Shown: positions 16,082 to 24,781, numbered from the stretch's first letter. The stretch: 27,827 bases of DNA from CAZJOD01 sp964547525 (GCA_964547525.1 CAZJOD010000030.1:1-27827); one strand, 5' to 3'. The notes: generated from the letters alone by a model not told the origin. Translations and numbers: made by a program.

Positions 16082-16110
16082 TTGACACTGCAGATAGTTT
16101 TGGTTATAAT
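16082..16110 (+). promoter_or_regulatory. Perfect consensus promoter of the rpmH operon
   Basis: Exact TTGACA (16082-16087), a 17-base spacer and exact TATAAT (16105-16110), 36 bases before the rpmH start. It should drive rpmH and the downstream rnpA-yidD-yidC-jag row strongly. Confidence 0.93.
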
Positions 16111-16145
16111 TTATGTTGCTAATTAAAGATAAGGAGGTGTTATAT

Positions 16146-16280
16146 TTGAAAAGAACATACCAACCTAAAAAAAGACAGAGGAAAATGGAACACGGATTTA
16201 GAAAGAGAATGAAAACCGCTTCCGGTAGAAAAATTTTAAGAAGAAGAAGACAAAAAGGAAGAAAAGTACTCTCGGCGTAA
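16146..16280 (+). CDS. rpmH: 50S ribosomal protein L34
   Basis: Ribosomal protein of 44 residues, the standard length. The sequence begins KRTYQPKKRQRK and runs through HGFRKRMKTASGRKILRRRR to KGRKVLSA, typical of L34 in every part. It starts with TTG (16146), 6 bases after the excellent AAGGAGGTG. Too short to pass usual length cut-offs. It lies next to oriC and leads the rightward operon, as in nearly all Bacillota. Confidence 0.98.
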   Translation: MKRTYQPKKRQRKMEHGFRKRMKTASGRKILRRRRQKGRKVLSA

Positions 16281-16308
16281 GGGTCGTTGAGAGTACTGAT
16301 ATGTTATT

Positions 16309-16659
16309 ATGATAAATACCCGATCTTTGTGTAATAATTATGATTTTAAGAGAGCATATAATAAAGGAGATTTCTGTGTAGGCAAATATCTTGTATTATA
16401 TTATCTCAAAAATCCGTACAGCTATAACAGATTAGGGATATCAGCCGGGAAAAAGATAGGGAAAAGCGTTATTCGAAACAGGTTTAGAAGAATTGTCAAA
16501 GAAAGCTACAGATTGTTGGAATGTAAAATTAGTATTGGATTTGATATGGTTTTTGTATTAAGAAAGAATGACGAACTTCCCGGTTTTTGGGATATCAAAA
16601 GAGAAATGAAGTATTTATTAAAAAAGGGTAACATATTTGACAGGGAGAAAATTGATTGA
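16309..16659 (+). CDS. rnpA: Ribonuclease P protein component
   Basis: Basic protein subunit of RNase P, which with the catalytic RNA matures tRNA 5' ends. The 116 residues include FKRAYNKG, YLVLYYLKN, NRLGISAGKKIGKSVIRNRFRR (the RNR box at 56-61) and KESYR, the family signature. The RNA partner gene is not in the window. The start ATG at 16309 overlaps the end of a four-codon frame (ATG TTA TTA TGA from 16301), a possible coupling device, and lacks a strong ribosome site. The end overlaps the yidD start by 4 bases. Confidence 0.95.
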   Translation: MINTRSLCNNYDFKRAYNKGDFCVGKYLVLYYLKNPYSYNRLGISAGKKIGKSVIRNRFRRIVKESYRLLECKISIGFDMVFVLRKNDELPGFWDIKREMKYLLKKGNIFDREKID

Positions 16660-16865
16660 AGAATTTTTTTATTTATATAATAAGAATTTATCAGAAATAT
16701 ATATCACCCTTAAAGAGACCGTGCTGTCGCTTTATACCCACATGTTCAGTTTACGCCATAGAGGCTCTGACACGGTACGGTGTTTTTAAAGGTTGTTTTT
16801 TATCTATTAAAAGAATTTTAAAATGTCATCCTTTTCATCCCGGGGGATTTGATCCTGTCAAATAG
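16656..16865 (+). CDS. yidD: Membrane protein insertion efficiency factor YidD
   Basis: Protein of 69 residues with the full YidD pattern: YQKYISPL, CCRFIPTCSVYAIEAL, YGVFKG and KRILKCHPFHPGGFDPVK. The family is small, with an amphipathic N-terminus, is membrane-associated and helps YidC-mediated insertion. It starts with TTG at 16656, sharing TTGA with the rnpA stop, and has AGGGAG 8 bases upstream. Its place between rnpA and yidC is the conserved one. Confidence 0.95.
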   Translation: MKNFFIYIIRIYQKYISPLKRPCCRFIPTCSVYAIEALTRYGVFKGCFLSIKRILKCHPFHPGGFDPVK

Positions 16866-16877
16866 AAAGGATTTATA

Positions 16878-17909
16878 ATGGGAGTATGGAACAGTATTCT
16901 AACAGGGTTAGGAGCAGTTTTAAGATTTATTTATCAGTATTTGGCTTTTGAAAATTACGGATTGGCTATAATTCTTTTCACGATACTAACAAAATTATTG
17001 TTATTACCGTTAACAATGAAACAATTAAAATCATCCGCAAAAATGCAGGAAATTCAGCCTGAGCTCAAGAAGCTTCAAAAACAATATGCAAATAACAAAG
17101 AAAAAATGAATGAAGAAATGATGAAGCTATATAAAAAGCATAATTATAATCCTGCTTCAGGATGTTTACCGCTTTTAGTTCAAATGCCTATTTTAATAGC
17201 TTTATATAGAGTTTTAATTAAGCCTATTACCTATATGTATAAAATACCGGAGTATATAAGTGCGGGAATACCGGGAAAAGAAGCGGTTACCAGAGCTGCC
17301 GATACTATCGAAAAGTTGTCTCAGCATGCCAATATTTCAACAGCGGATTATTCAAATGAGATAGGTATCATTGAGCATTTTTCTAAAAATCCCGGTGAAA
17401 TTTCAGCTGTTAGTGATTTGATATCATCGGATCAAATTGTAAATTTAAATTTTCTAGGTTTAAATCTAGGGAAAAAACCTACTTTGAACTTCGATTTGTT
17501 ATTTAGTCCCGAAACTATGTCAACATATTTACCTTTATTGATTATACCTATTCTTGCAACCATTATGACTTTCGTTTCGCAGAAACTCCAAATGGGATCA
17601 CAGGAGAAGCAAGCGGGTGCAGCAGCAGGGGACAGTGCTGAAAATATGCAAAAAACAATGAAGTATTTAGGACCGGGTATGACATTATACTTTTCATTTA
17701 TACTTCCTGCAGGTATGGGTATATACTGGATGTCTACTTATGGTCTTCAAATCGTTCAGCAATTATATGTAAATAACAAGCTTTTTAAAAAGGATAAAGG
17801 CGAACCGATAGTGAATGGCAAGAAGGAATCAGATACGATCGCGAGTAAAAGCACAAAAGTTATAGAAGGTAAAGGGAAAATAGTTAAGAAGGAGGACCAA
17901 AATAAATGA
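16878..17909 (+). CDS. yidC: Membrane protein insertase YidC/OxaA
   Basis: Insertase of 343 residues with the 60 kDa inner-membrane-protein core. It has a short N-terminus without lipobox cysteine, a first core helix with YGLAIILFTILTKLLLLPLTMKQ, a charged cytoplasmic hairpin (KMQEIQPELKKLQKQY...), CLPLLVQMPILIALYRVL, and helices near LPLLIIPILATIMTFVS and GMTLYFSFILPAGMGIYWM. It ends in a Lys-rich cytoplasmic tail, as in YidC2-like proteins that contact the ribosome. Lys39 occupies the place of the conserved groove arginine. A long insertion (about 130-200) between the core helices is outside or loop material. AAAGGA lies 8 bases before the ATG. It overlaps jag by 4 bases. Confidence 0.95.
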   Translation: MGVWNSILTGLGAVLRFIYQYLAFENYGLAIILFTILTKLLLLPLTMKQLKSSAKMQEIQPELKKLQKQYANNKEKMNEEMMKLYKKHNYNPASGCLPLLVQMPILIALYRVLIKPITYMYKIPEYISAGIPGKEAVTRAADTIEKLSQHANISTADYSNEIGIIEHFSKNPGEISAVSDLISSDQIVNLNFLGLNLGKKPTLNFDLLFSPETMSTYLPLLIIPILATIMTFVSQKLQMGSQEKQAGAAAGDSAENMQKTMKYLGPGMTLYFSFILPAGMGIYWMSTYGLQIVQQLYVNNKLFKKDKGEPIVNGKKESDTIASKSTKVIEGKGKIVKKEDQNK

Positions 17910-18532
17910 GTTTTATCGAGAAGTCCGCAAAGACAGTACAAGAAGCCATTGATCTTGCTTTAAAAGAATTGAACATAGAACAAAAAGATGCGATTATTGA
18001 TGTATTGGATGAAGGAAACAAGGGAATATTAGGATTTATTAATACCAGAATGGCTAAAGTCAAAGTATCGGTTAAAAAAAGGATTGGTCAGGAAGGAAAA
18101 GAATTCTTAATAAATGTACTAAAAAAAATGGATGTAGACGCTCAAATAGAGATTAGAGAAAATAATGATTCGATATTATTTAATATAATCAGTAAAGACG
18201 GTGGAGTTATAATCGGACGTAGAGGTGAAACATTAGATGCTTTGCAGTTTTTAGTCGGATTGGTAGTAAATAAAAACAGTGAGGTGTTTAAAAAAGTTAT
18301 AGTAGATACCGAAAATTATAGGGAAAAGAGAAAACAAACATTAATAAACCTTGCTAACAGACTGGCTAAGAAGGTTTCAAGAACAGGAAAAAGCCATACT
18401 TTTGAGCCTATGAATCCTTACGAAAGAAGAATAATTCATTATTCTTTACAAAAGAATCCTTACGTTGAAACATACAGTATAGGAGAGGAACCAAACAGAA
18501 AAGTTGTTATCAAAGCAAAGGAGAACGGCTAA
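17906..18532 (+). CDS. jag: RNA-binding protein Jag/KhpB
   Basis: Protein of 208 residues with the three-part Jag layout. The N-terminal Jag-N domain (about 1-50, SFIEKSAKTVQEAIDLALKEL, GILGF) is followed by a KH domain with GGVIIGRRGETLDALQFL (GxxG-type loop) and an R3H domain at the C-terminus (NPYERRIIHYSLQ). In Firmicutes the partner KhpA and this protein bind RNA and affect cell elongation; association with YidC is by gene order. The ATG sits in ATGA with the yidC stop, after AAGGAGG. Confidence 0.95.
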   Translation: MSFIEKSAKTVQEAIDLALKELNIEQKDAIIDVLDEGNKGILGFINTRMAKVKVSVKKRIGQEGKEFLINVLKKMDVDAQIEIRENNDSILFNIISKDGGVIIGRRGETLDALQFLVGLVVNKNSEVFKKVIVDTENYREKRKQTLINLANRLAKKVSRTGKSHTFEPMNPYERRIIHYSLQKNPYVETYSIGEEPNRKVVIKAKENG

Positions 18533-18555
18533 GTTTTTAAGTTTGTGGTATAAAT

Positions 18556-19941
18556 ATGATAATTTCTGATAAGGATACAATTGCCGCTATTTCTTCTGCA
18601 GTAGTAAATAGCGGTATTTCAATTATTAGGGTTTCCGGAGACGATTCTTTTGTAATTGTCGATAAGATATTCAAAGGGAAACAGAAAATTCAAGATATGA
18701 ATTCCCATACCGTAGCATACGGTAAAATTCACTTGCTTGAAAATAATGAAACGGTTGATGAAGTGTTATTGTTAAAAATGGAAGCTCCTAAAACCTACAC
18801 AAAGGAAAATACGGTTGAAATAAATTGCCATGGTGGTTTAAACGTTACAAATAGAGTGTTTATGCAAGTAATAAAAGCCGGAGCAAGAGTGGCTGAACCC
18901 GGTGAATTTACTAAAAGAGCTTTCTTGAATGGGAGAATTGACTTGTCACAGGCAGAAGCCGTAATGGATTTAATTAATTCAAATACAGAAATAGGTGGGA
19001 AGGTAGCAATAAGCCATTTAGAAGGAAAGTATTCAAAATATATAAATGGGATTAGAAACGAATTAATTGATATCAGTGCAGAAATTGAATTTAATATAGA
19101 GTTCAATGAAGATGATATTTCTGATGATACAATGCAAAGAGTTATAAAAAAGTTAAGTGATTGCGAAAATGCCATTCGCAGTACTTTAGATACTTACGAT
19201 ACCGGTAAAATATATAGAGACGGTATCCAAATCGCTATATCAGGAAGACCCAATGTGGGGAAATCTTCATTACTTAACGAGATCACAGGAAATGAACGTG
19301 CTATTGTGACAAATATTCCCGGAACAACGCGTGATGTTATAGAAGAATATGTTAATATAAACGGTATTGCCGCTAATATATCCGATTGTGCCGGAATTAG
19401 AAAAACAGAAGATGTTATAGAAAAAATAGGAATAGAGAAAAGTTATAAAGCTGCAGAAAAAGCCGATATTGTTTTATATGTGTTAGACGCTTTAAATGAA
19501 TTGACTCAAGAAGACTTTGATTTTCTTGAAAAATATGATAATAAACAAATAATTCTAATAGTCAATAAAACCGATTTGCTGACCGCTAACTATATAAAAC
19601 AAAAAGGTGAAGTTATAAAAGATCAAATAGGGATAGATCCGGTCTTTATATCTTTAAAAGAACATAAAGGGATTGATCAATTATATGATAAAATTCGTGA
19701 GATGTTAAACATAGGAAAAATTGAGACTCATATAGTTACTAATGTAAGACATAAAAGATGTTTGGAAATGGCTGAAGAAAATGTTAAAGAAGCTATTACG
19801 GCATTAAAAGAAAAGATACCTGTCGACTTGGTAACTATAGATCTAAAGCAAGCAATTTATAATATAGGTAGTATAACAGGTGAAACGGCATCGGATGATA
19901 TTATAGAAAGAATATTTTCAAATTTTTGTGTAGGTAAGTAG
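18556..19941 (+). CDS. mnmE: tRNA modification GTPase MnmE (TrmE)
   Basis: GTPase of 461 residues that with MnmG installs the carboxymethylaminomethyl group on U34 of tRNAs. The N-terminal folate-binding domain ends near 120 (AEPGEFTKRAFLNGRIDLSQAEAV). The helical domain encloses a Ras-like G domain with GRPNVGKSS (230-238), GTTRD (256-260), DCAG (277-280, usually DTAG) and NKTD. The catalytic C-terminal cysteine tail is CVGK (usually C[IL]GK). The ribosome site before the ATG is weak (GTGGT). It is 23 bases after jag and 65 before mnmG. Confidence 0.97.
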   Translation: MIISDKDTIAAISSAVVNSGISIIRVSGDDSFVIVDKIFKGKQKIQDMNSHTVAYGKIHLLENNETVDEVLLLKMEAPKTYTKENTVEINCHGGLNVTNRVFMQVIKAGARVAEPGEFTKRAFLNGRIDLSQAEAVMDLINSNTEIGGKVAISHLEGKYSKYINGIRNELIDISAEIEFNIEFNEDDISDDTMQRVIKKLSDCENAIRSTLDTYDTGKIYRDGIQIAISGRPNVGKSSLLNEITGNERAIVTNIPGTTRDVIEEYVNINGIAANISDCAGIRKTEDVIEKIGIEKSYKAAEKADIVLYVLDALNELTQEDFDFLEKYDNKQIILIVNKTDLLTANYIKQKGEVIKDQIGIDPVFISLKEHKGIDQLYDKIREMLNIGKIETHIVTNVRHKRCLEMAEENVKEAITALKEKIPVDLVTIDLKQAIYNIGSITGETASDDIIERIFSNFCVGK

Positions 19942-20006
19942 TAACGATAAAGTAAGTTTTAGTTTATAATCACACAAATTCTGATTAATATAAAAGGTGA
20001 GATAAA

Positions 20007-21908
20007 ATGAGTTTTATTGCAGGAGAGTATGATGTTGCGGTGATCGGGGCAGGACATGCCGGATGTGAAGCTGCATTGGCTTGTGCCAGGTTAGGTTGTA
20101 ATACCGTTGTATTTGTTATGAATATGGACAGAATAGCGAATATGCCGTGCAATCCGAGTATAGGAGGTACGGCTAAAGGTCATTTGGTTAGGGAGATAGA
20201 TGCTTTAGGAGGCCAAATGGCGATCATTGCCGATAAAACTTTGATACAAGCTAAAATGTTAAACACTTCAAAAGGGCCTGCCGTATTTTCATTAAGGTCA
20301 CAAATTGACAGAAGAGAATATCAAAATGAAATGAAATTAGTGCTGGAAAAACAGGAAAATCTTGATATTAAGCAAAATGAAATTACAGAAATATTATTTG
20401 ATGAGAAAGCTGTTTGTGGTGTTAAAACAAGCTTAAATGCGGTTTATCGTTGTAAAAACGTAATTATATGCACAGGAACATATTTAAGATCAAGAATTAT
20501 AATCGGAGATGTAAATTATGAGGGAGGTCCGGACGGTGAATTTCCCGCTAGAAAATTATCAGAATGTCTTGTTAACAATGGCTTGAAATTGCTTAGATTT
20601 AAAACAGGTACACCGGCTCGTGTAAATAAAAGATCCATTAATTTTTCGGTAATGGACGAACAACCGGGAGACAAACGTATTATACCTTTTTCTTTCGACA
20701 ATGATATTTTAGAAATAGAGCAGGTCCCTTGTTGGCTAACTTACACGAATGAACAAACTCATGACATTATAAAACAAAACCTTCATCGTTCACCTTTATA
20801 CAGTGGAGTTATAGAGGGAACAGGACCAAGATATTGTCCGTCAATCGAAGATAAAGTTGTTAAATTTCCGGATAAAATAAGGCACCATGTTTTTATAGAG
20901 CCTATGGGTAAAAATACTTATGAAATGTATCTATCGGGTATGTCCTCCAGTTTACCGGAGGATGTGCAGATTGCAATGGTCAAAACTGTAAAAGGATTGG
21001 AAAACATAAAGTTTAATCGTTGTGCGTATGCCATTGAATACGACTGCTTCGACCCTCTACAGTTAAAACCCACATTGGAATTTAAAGATATAGACGGCCT
21101 ATTTTCCGCCGGACAAAGTAACGGCAGCTCGGGATATGAAGAAGCCGCTGCACAAGGGTTATTAGCGGGGATAAATTGCGCTTTGAAACTTAGTAACAAA
21201 GAACCGCTGGTTTTGGACAGATCACAATCATACATAGGGGTGTTGATTGATGATTTGGTAACAAAAGGAACAAATGAACCTTATAGAATGATGACCTCCC
21301 GTGCGGAGTATCGATTGGTTTTAAGGCAAGACAATGCGGATATGAGATTAACGGAAATAGGCCGAGAGGTTGGACTGGTTAACGATGAAAAATATAAATC
21401 ATTTTGTATTAAAAAAGGTATTGTTGAAAAAGAAATTCAACGGGTTAAAAAGGTTGTATTATCTCCGTCAAATGAGACTAATGAATTTCTTATGGCACAT
21501 GGAAGCACTTCGGTAAAATCAGGAGTGAAGTTGGAGGAATTGATAAAAAGACCTGAGTTGGATTACTTCATATTAAATGAGTTGGATAAAGATAGACCTG
21601 ATTTGCCATATGCGGTTCAAGAACAGGTTTCTGTATTTATAAAATATGAAGGATATATAAAAAAGCAGATGATGCAAGTAGAACAATATAAAAAGCTTGA
21701 AAACAGGAAGTTACCTGAAAACCTGGACTATAGCCAAATAGACGGAATTCGATTGGAAGCCAGACAAAAACTAGGTAAAATAAAACCGGTTTCATTAGGA
21801 CAAGCATCCAGGATATCCGGAGTATCTCCTGCGGATATTGGTGTTTTACAAATATATCTTGAGCAGATGAGAAGACAGAAAAAGGAAAGTTATAATGAAT
21901 TACAATGA
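20007..21908 (+). CDS. mnmG: tRNA uridine-5-carboxymethylaminomethyl modification enzyme MnmG (GidA)
   Basis: FAD- and NADH-using partner of MnmE, 633 residues, the usual length. It shows the dinucleotide-binding VIGAGHAGCEAALACARLG near the N-terminus, CNPSIGGTAKGHLVREIDALGG, GTPARV, the second motif EGTGPRYCPSIEDK, GLFSAGQSNGSSGYEEAA, and RMMTSRAEYRL. The C-terminal helical domain contains LSLGQASRISGVSPADIGVL-type sequence (VSLGQASRISGV). The ATG has AAGGTGA upstream. The last 14 bases overlap rsmG. Confidence 0.98.
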   Translation: MSFIAGEYDVAVIGAGHAGCEAALACARLGCNTVVFVMNMDRIANMPCNPSIGGTAKGHLVREIDALGGQMAIIADKTLIQAKMLNTSKGPAVFSLRSQIDRREYQNEMKLVLEKQENLDIKQNEITEILFDEKAVCGVKTSLNAVYRCKNVIICTGTYLRSRIIIGDVNYEGGPDGEFPARKLSECLVNNGLKLLRFKTGTPARVNKRSINFSVMDEQPGDKRIIPFSFDNDILEIEQVPCWLTYTNEQTHDIIKQNLHRSPLYSGVIEGTGPRYCPSIEDKVVKFPDKIRHHVFIEPMGKNTYEMYLSGMSSSLPEDVQIAMVKTVKGLENIKFNRCAYAIEYDCFDPLQLKPTLEFKDIDGLFSAGQSNGSSGYEEAAAQGLLAGINCALKLSNKEPLVLDRSQSYIGVLIDDLVTKGTNEPYRMMTSRAEYRLVLRQDNADMRLTEIGREVGLVNDEKYKSFCIKKGIVEKEIQRVKKVVLSPSNETNEFLMAHGSTSVKSGVKLEELIKRPELDYFILNELDKDRPDLPYAVQEQVSVFIKYEGYIKKQMMQVEQYKKLENRKLPENLDYSQIDGIRLEARQKLGKIKPVSLGQASRISGVSPADIGVLQIYLEQMRRQKKESYNELQ

Positions 21909-22614
21909 GTTTAATGAATATATAACAGAAGATTTAAAAATAATAGGGTTACGACCGGATGAAGATAAAAAAATAAAACTATATGAGTTCATGAATATGG
22001 TTTTAGAGAAAAATAAAGTTTTGAACCTTACATCCATAACCGATGTAAATGATTTTATAAAAAAGCATATAATAGACTCTCTATGTGTCGTTCCATATAT
22101 AAATAGTACGAAAAGTATAATTGACATCGGTACCGGTGCCGGTTTTCCGGGAGTACCCATAAAAATAATTTATCCTGAGATGAACGTTACTTTATTGGAT
22201 TCGGTAAATAAAAAGATGACTTTTTTAAGAGAATCGGTCAAAGAATTGGGATTAAACAAAATAGAATGTATCTGTGGCAGAGCGGAAGATGCAGGGCATG
22301 ATATCGGATTAAGGGGAAAGTACGATTTTTCTATAGCTAGAGCTGTAGCGAAATTGCCTGTATTATTGGAATATTGTGTACCCTTTCTCAAAACTTCCGG
22401 GATATTTATAGCTATGAAAACCGGCATGGTAAGTGAAGAGTTGGAATCTTGTAAAAATGCCCTGATAAGTTTAAATATATCATTGTTTAAAAATGTTTTA
22501 TTTTATTTACCACAAAGTGATATAAGTAGAAGTATAATATTGTTTCAATTGACAGGCGATGTACCTAAAAAGTATCCTAGAAAGGCGGGGGTTCCTGTTA
22601 AAAAGCCTTTATAA
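21895..22614 (+). CDS. rsmG: 16S rRNA (guanine-N7) methyltransferase RsmG (GidB)
   Basis: SAM-dependent methyltransferase of 239 residues that modifies G527 (E. coli numbering) in 16S rRNA. KVLNLTSI is at 41-48, HIIDSL follows, and the SAM site DIGTGAGFPG is at 77-86. GRAED, SIARAVAKL and the basic tail RKAGVPVKKPL are family features. It starts inside the end of mnmG and is followed by two intrinsic terminators, so it closes this transcript. Confidence 0.96.
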   Translation: MNYNEFNEYITEDLKIIGLRPDEDKKIKLYEFMNMVLEKNKVLNLTSITDVNDFIKKHIIDSLCVVPYINSTKSIIDIGTGAGFPGVPIKIIYPEMNVTLLDSVNKKMTFLRESVKELGLNKIECICGRAEDAGHDIGLRGKYDFSIARAVAKLPVLLEYCVPFLKTSGIFIAMKTGMVSEELESCKNALISLNISLFKNVLFYLPQSDISRSIILFQLTGDVPKKYPRKAGVPVKKPL

Positions 22615-22636
22615 GGTTCGATATTTAGCTAATATG

Positions 22637-22670
22637 AAAGAGATAATTTCATTGAAAGTTATCTCTTTTT
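22637..22670 (+). terminator. Intrinsic terminator after rsmG
   Basis: A 10-bp stem (AAAGAGATAA, 22637-22646, with TTATCTCTTT, 22659-22668) and a 12-base loop, ending in a short T run. AU-rich and probably partial; the next hairpin is stronger. Confidence 0.65.
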
Positions 22671-22712
22671 AATGAGATGCATTTTTAAACTTGATTATAA
22701 AAATGTACGCCG

Positions 22713-22747
22713 ACCCGTGGATGTCCGCTGTGGCCACGGGTTTTTTT
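22713..22747 (+). terminator. Second, stronger intrinsic terminator before noc
   Basis: ACCCGTGG (22713-22720) pairs with CCACGGGT (22734-22741), followed by a run of seven T (22741-22747). A GC-rich island in an AT-rich gap. Tandem terminators separate the rsmG transcript from noc. The rest of the 246-base gap holds a 14-bp palindrome TTACATATATGTAA (22822-22835), 9 bases before the AAGGTGG ribosome site of the next gene. Confidence 0.88.
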
Positions 22748-22860
22748 AAAACCGTGAAAGCAATAAAAAAAAATTAAATTTTCCTAAATAAAAAGAAGGA
22801 TATTGCACAGATATATAGAAATTACATATATGTAAATTTATACAAGGTGGTGCTGAGTTT

Positions 22861-23706
22861 ATGATGGAAAATAGAATTACTACACAAGCAATTGAGAGAA
22901 AGAAGAGAGACAATAATGAAAGTGATATTATTTATATCAATTCCGAAAAAATTATGCCGAATCCCTATCAACCGAGAAAATTCTTCGATATCGAATCTTT
23001 GAAAGAATTAAGTAAATCCATACAAACTTATGGGATTATTCAACCCATTAGTGTTCGAAAACTGAATAATGAAAAATATGAATTAATAGCCGGTGAGAGA
23101 AGGTTAAAAGCCGCTGCATTGGCCGGAGTCAGTAAAATACCCTGTATGGTTGTAAACGCCGATGATAATGATTCCGCACTAATTGCGTTAATCGAAAACT
23201 TACAAAGAGAAAATCTGAATTATATAGAAGAAGCTCAAGGTTATAGTCGTGTTCTTAAGGAACATAATATGACACAGGAGAGCTTAGCTCTAAAACTCGG
23301 AAAAAGCCAATCTACAATTGCAAATAAAATAAGATTGTTAAAATTATCACCTATGGTGACTAAAATATTATTGGATAACAATTTAACCGAAAGACATGCT
23401 CGTTGCTTATTAAAGCTACCTGATGAGCAGGCACAACTGCAAACATTAAAAAAGATATGTGAAAATAATATGAATGTGAAATCTGCAGAAAATCTGGTGG
23501 ACAAGATTGTAATCGGTTTAACTGAAACCGGTAAGAATCAAAGCAAAGAGGGGCAAAGGAAAAAAATAGTTCATGACATAAGAGTATTTGTCAATACCGT
23601 AAAACAAGCTATAAATTTGATGATACAATCCGGCATTAACGCAAAAGCCGCACAATTCGATAGAGGTAATTATATAGAATTTGTTATTCGTATACCAAAG
23701 CATTGA
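22861..23706 (+). CDS. noc: Noc family protein, first paralogue (nucleoid occlusion)
   Basis: ParB-superfamily protein of 281 residues with Noc hallmarks. Its NPYQPRKFF, GERR (78-81) and ENLQR (112-116) boxes form the CTP pocket shared with ParB. The helix-turn-helix GKSQSTIANKIRLLKL has Gln150, Lys156, Lys161 and Arg178 (in ERHAR), the four positions that mark Noc instead of ParB DNA specificity. The C-terminal DIRVFVNTVKQA...YIEFVIRIPKH is the Noc dimer domain. Noc loads at its own palindromic sites near the origin and blocks division over the nucleoid. The first 20 residues are polar and show no amphipathic membrane-targeting helix, unlike the second copy. It starts with ATG at 22861 with AAGGTGG 10 bases upstream. 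Confidence 0.9.
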   Translation: MMENRITTQAIERKKRDNNESDIIYINSEKIMPNPYQPRKFFDIESLKELSKSIQTYGIIQPISVRKLNNEKYELIAGERRLKAAALAGVSKIPCMVVNADDNDSALIALIENLQRENLNYIEEAQGYSRVLKEHNMTQESLALKLGKSQSTIANKIRLLKLSPMVTKILLDNNLTERHARCLLKLPDEQAQLQTLKKICENNMNVKSAENLVDKIVIGLTETGKNQSKEGQRKKIVHDIRVFVNTVKQAINLMIQSGINAKAAQFDRGNYIEFVIRIPKH

Positions 23707-23818
23707 TATAACGTTTTGAAAATATCAATAAGGACATAATTATACATAAAAAGATATTATTAAAATATGAAATGATCTCTTTTATCAGGTTTGATATTTT
23801 TCAGGAGGTGGTGAGAAT

Positions 23819-24664
23819 ATGTTTGAAAACAAATTGTCGTTTATAGGTAAGAGCAAGGATAAAAGGAAAAAAAAAGATATCCGTATTATATACTTGGAAA
23901 TAGAAGAGATCATTAAAAATCCATATCAACCGAGAAAGTTTTTTGATATCAAATCATTGACAGAATTAAGTGAATCCATAAAAGCTTATGGTATTATACA
24001 ACCCGTAAATGTAAGAAAAACACCGGCGGGAAATTATGAGCTTATAACGGGAGAAAGAAGATTAAGAGCGGCTTTAATGGCAGGAATGAAAAAAATTCCA
24101 TGTATTGTTGTCAATGTAGATGATAACGATTCGGCTTTAATGGCTTTAATTGAAAATTTACAAAGGGAAGATTTAAATTGCATTGAAGAAGCTGAAGCGT
24201 ATGGAAGAATATTGAAGGAATACAATATGACGCAGGAAGAGTTAGGGATTCAAATTGGCAAAAGTCAAGCTGCTATTGCGAATAAAATCAGGTTATTAAA
24301 ACTATCTCCTATGGTCAAGACCGTTTTGATAAATCACAATCTTAGTGAAAGGCATGCCCGGTGCTTGTTGCAGCTAGGAAGCGAGGAACAACAGCTAAAA
24401 ATATTAAGAAAGGTTCGTGAAGGAAATTTAAGTGTCAGTGATACCGAAATGCTTGTTCGCAATATAGGTCACGGATCTTCGACCTGCGACAAAGAAAGTG
24501 AGGTAACAGGTACAAGAAAAGCCGCCGTTATGGATATAAGAATTTTTGTCAACACTGTAAAACAAGCGATAGACTTAATGATCAAGTCGGGGATACAAGC
24601 GGAATCGGTACAAACCGACAGTGATGAATTTTATGAGTTTGTGGTAAAGATTCCAAAACAATAG
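23819..24664 (+). CDS. noc: Noc family protein, second paralogue (nucleoid occlusion)
   Basis: Second Noc protein, also 281 residues and collinear with the first throughout, with a majority of residues identical. GERR (78-81), ENLQR (112-116) and the Noc-type Gln150, Lys156, Lys161 and Arg178 are kept. The recognition helix differs at two places (GKSQAAIANK against GKSQSTIANK). The N-terminus MFENKLSFIGKSKDKRKKK has a hydrophobic face and basic stretch, resembling the membrane-targeting sequence of Bacillus Noc (which has SFSRFFG). So membrane binding may be kept by this copy only. AGGAGGTG lies 8 bases before the ATG, a stronger site than the first copy has. It is 112 bases downstream of the first and has no clear promoter of its own. 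Confidence 0.9.
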   Translation: MFENKLSFIGKSKDKRKKKDIRIIYLEIEEIIKNPYQPRKFFDIKSLTELSESIKAYGIIQPVNVRKTPAGNYELITGERRLRAALMAGMKKIPCIVVNVDDNDSALMALIENLQREDLNCIEEAEAYGRILKEYNMTQEELGIQIGKSQAAIANKIRLLKLSPMVKTVLINHNLSERHARCLLQLGSEEQQLKILRKVREGNLSVSDTEMLVRNIGHGSSTCDKESEVTGTRKAAVMDIRIFVNTVKQAIDLMIKSGIQAESVQTDSDEFYEFVVKIPKQ

Positions 24665-24752
24665 TATTCATTCCACAGTAATAGCTCTTTGTAATGAAAT
24701 TAATAATGTGTAAGTAACTGCTGCTATCATATATGCTGTGATAGGAAAATTG

Positions 24753-24781
24753 TATACAATAGATGCTTTTTATTGTATAAT
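24753..24781 (+). promoter_or_regulatory. Candidate gyrA promoter
   Basis: TATACA (24753-24758), a 17-base spacer and TATAAT (24776-24781). The -35 lies inside the perfect palindrome ATTGTATACAAT (24749-24760). GTATACAA repeats at 24805-24812 before a second TATAAT-like box (24823). The 285-base gap before gyrA otherwise shows only AT-rich sequence. Promoter strength would be modest. Confidence 0.45.

Larger units (their letters stand above)
15347..16145. other. oriC: Chromosomal origin of replication oriC (dnaA-rpmH intergenic region)
   Basis: This 799-base gene-free stretch separates the divergent dnaA and rpmH operons. It is very AT-rich and contains at least four good DnaA boxes (15658, 15741, 15779, 15815) plus one-mismatch boxes (15732, 16061), and an AT-rich triplet-periodic segment at 15606-15650 that is the best unwinding candidate. 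Genes on either side mostly point outward, as expected at an origin. From 15824 to 16060 I see only AT-rich sequence with no clear element. The left 180 bases hold the probable dnaA promoter and leader dyads. Confidence 0.92.

Noticed and set aside
18226..18236. GTGAAAC half-sites of parS in jag (and near 19879 in mnmE)
   Set aside because: Only one half of the palindrome is present; ParB loading needs the full site.
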